Source of the DNA: an uncultured Pelagibacteraceae bacterium
GTDB lineage: Bacteria > Pseudomonadota > Alphaproteobacteria > Pelagibacterales > Pelagibacteraceae
Reading direction: 5' to 3'
Length of the DNA stretch: 64,000 nt
Assembly (NCBI GenBank): GCA_902558835.1
Contig: CACEFK010000003.1
Coordinates: 1 to 64,000, forward strand
The notes beneath the pieces are model-generated. The model was not told where the DNA came from, made no database searches, and was given only the letters and a program-made list of their open reading frames with translations. Both the position numbers and the translations under genes were made by a program. The first letter of the stretch is position 1. Every line of letters starts with the position of its first letter. Positions 63,189 through 64,000 of the stretch are shown in pieces.

Positions 63189-63760
63189 TTAAAGCAATAT
63201 TACTTGCAGCTGGCCAATCAAAAAGAATGAAATCAGAAAATAAACTTATTAAGTTATATAAAAATAAACCGTTAATAAATTACTCATTAAATGTATTAAC
63301 AAAAAGTAAGGTAAACAAAATTATTATAGTTCTTGGTCATCAACACAAAGAATTGAAAAAAATAATAAAAAAAAATAAAAAAATTATTTTTACCTATAAT
63401 AAAAATTACAAAAAAGGGATGGCCTCTTCTATAAAAATAGGATTAAAAAAAATATCTAAAAACGATAAGGGCTTTATTGTAGCTCAGTCTGATATGCCAT
63501 TTGTTAAACAATCAGATATAAATAAAATTTGTAGATCTATAAAATCTAAAAAATTTTTAATACATGCTTTAAAATATAAAACTAGAGTAGGTAATCCTAT
63601 TGGTTTTGACAGTTCTTTAATAAAAAAATTTAAAAATATTAAAGGTCAGTTTGGAGCAAAATTTATGGTTAAAAGGCTCAAAAATAGAACAAATTATATT
63701 AAAACTATGAGTATTAAATCTTTTAAAGATTTTGATAAAGCCTCAGATTTTATATGCTGA
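63185..63760 (+). CDS. MocA-type molybdenum cofactor cytidylyltransferase
   Basis: A 191-residue MobA/MocA-like nucleotidyltransferase: ILLAAGQSKRMKSENKLIKL binding NTP, AQSDMPFVKQSDI at the metal site and VGNPIGFD. The last motif and the context favour MocA (CTP, giving MCD cofactor for hydroxylases) over MobA (GTP). Its GTG start overlaps the stop of the XdhC gene (GTGA). In the Mo-hydroxylase cluster it would make the cytosine dinucleotide form of the cofactor. It overlaps the convergent msrQ by 18 bp. Confidence 0.85.
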   Translation: MIKAILLAAGQSKRMKSENKLIKLYKNKPLINYSLNVLTKSKVNKIIIVLGHQHKELKKIIKKNKKIIFTYNKNYKKGMASSIKIGLKKISKNDKGFIVAQSDMPFVKQSDINKICRSIKSKKFLIHALKYKTRVGNPIGFDSSLIKKFKNIKGQFGAKFMVKRLKNRTNYIKTMSIKSFKDFDKASDFIC

Positions 63761-64000
63761 TCTAGTAATTTTAATTCTAAAAAGTAAAAGAATTATTAAA
63801 ATAATTAAAAATATAAGTGGTTTGAAAAATATTGTTTTTGACAGCCAAATATAATGAAGTACGCCAAAAATCCCAATTATATAAATTAATCTATGAATTT
63901 TTTTCCAATTTTGTTTTAACAGTCTAACCATTTTCTCAGATGACGTTACAGCAAGTGGAATTAACAATAGCCAAGCTGAAAATCCTATAAAGATAAACTT
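63743..64000 (-). CDS. msrQ: MsrQ-like heme membrane subunit, C-terminal part (5' end outside window)
   Basis: The minus-strand frame is open from 64000 to the stop at 63743. The last 85 residues read FIGFSAWLLLIPLAVTS, KMVRLLKQNWKKIHRLIYIIGIFGVLHYIWL (in part: KKIHRLIYI), then a final TM helix. The spacing of the two His residues and the helices fit MsrQ (YedZ), the heme-b partner of the molybdoenzyme MsrP that repairs methionine sulfoxide in periplasmic proteins. The ORF track begins at an internal TTG. The gene continues beyond the window, so msrP cannot be seen. Confidence 0.75.
   Translation of the reverse strand, partial: KFIFIGFSAWLLLIPLAVTSSEKMVRLLKQNWKKIHRLIYIIGIFGVLHYIWLSKTIFFKPLIFLIILIILLLFRIKITRSAYKI

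Noticed and set aside
1-64000. tRNA, rRNA, CRISPR, IS element, prophage or attachment site
   Set aside because: No spacer is long enough for an rRNA gene or CRISPR array, no cloverleaf sequence with a CCA-type end was noticed, and no transposase or integrase is encoded. I could not run tRNAscan or Infernal.

Overview
The window is a stretch of a very AT-rich (roughly 30% GC by eye), streamlined alphaproteobacterial genome, almost certainly from the SAR11 clade (Candidatus Pelagibacter and relatives). The grounds are the Lys/Asn/Ile-rich proteins, near-absence of intergenic DNA (no gap reaches 300 bp; the longest, 162 bp, is filled by two riboswitches), alphaproteobacterial gene orders (lptF-lptG-lptD-surA-pdxA-rsmA; fabD-fabG-acpP; purM-DUF2066-hda; NDUFA12-DUF2155-accC-accB-aroQ; iscR-suf) and a tandem SAM-II/SAM-V riboswitch in front of bhmT, a known hallmark of Pelagibacter. 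I see no tRNA, rRNA, CRISPR array, insertion sequence, prophage or intrinsic terminator. All identifications come from reading motifs; no database search was run.

Layout. 1-274: 3' end of a MOSC-domain gene. 271-12249, minus strand: one long run rpsF-rpsR-rplI-dnaB-RND/MMPL exporter-cvpA-purF-HD protein-gshA-gshB-EamA-MFS (translation, replication, purines, glutathione, export). 12337-14926, plus: fabD-fabG-acpP-gmk. 14915-22424, minus: outer-membrane biogenesis block lptF-lptG-lptD-surA-pdxA-rsmA, divergent from pepA-ndk (22486-24343). 24333-25920: purM-purN, divergent from DUF2066-hda-aspS (25932-29454). 29456-30280: orphan TSCPD protein related to the C-terminus of class II ribonucleotide reductase. 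30395-31124: a complex I accessory subunit and DUF2155. 31121-33332: aroQ-accB-accC; 33349-34342: thiS-thiG; then rne (minus), PBP1A, prfB with its programmed frameshift, an AsmA-like protein, tyrS and anmK.

44520-51720: an alpha/beta hydrolase divergent from iscR-sufB-sufC-sufD-sufS-sufU-sufT-sufA, with a palindromic IscR/Rrf2-type operator over its promoter, followed by a 56-codon small gene with unusual upstream repeats. 51730-57072: glnA, YbaK deacylase, EamA exporter, bhmT with tandem riboswitches, a 2OG-Fe(II) oxygenase-like gene and a TauE/SafE permease. 57082-64000: a molybdenum region with moaB, DUF1244, coxG and a form II (AYRGAGR) molybdenum hydroxylase in S-L-M order, a split XdhC maturation pair, a MocA-type cytidylyltransferase and the edge of msrQ. 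This is the most accessory part; its substrate cannot be told from sequence.

Most of the window is core genome. The points most worth following are the RNase E without its zinc-link, the stand-alone TSCPD protein, the HD/diiron-oxygenase-like protein beside the glutathione genes, the uncharacterised form II molybdenum hydroxylase with a palindrome over its -35 element, the small gene after sufA, and the extreme packing of gene junctions (all twelve convergent pairs overlap or lie within 9 bp).
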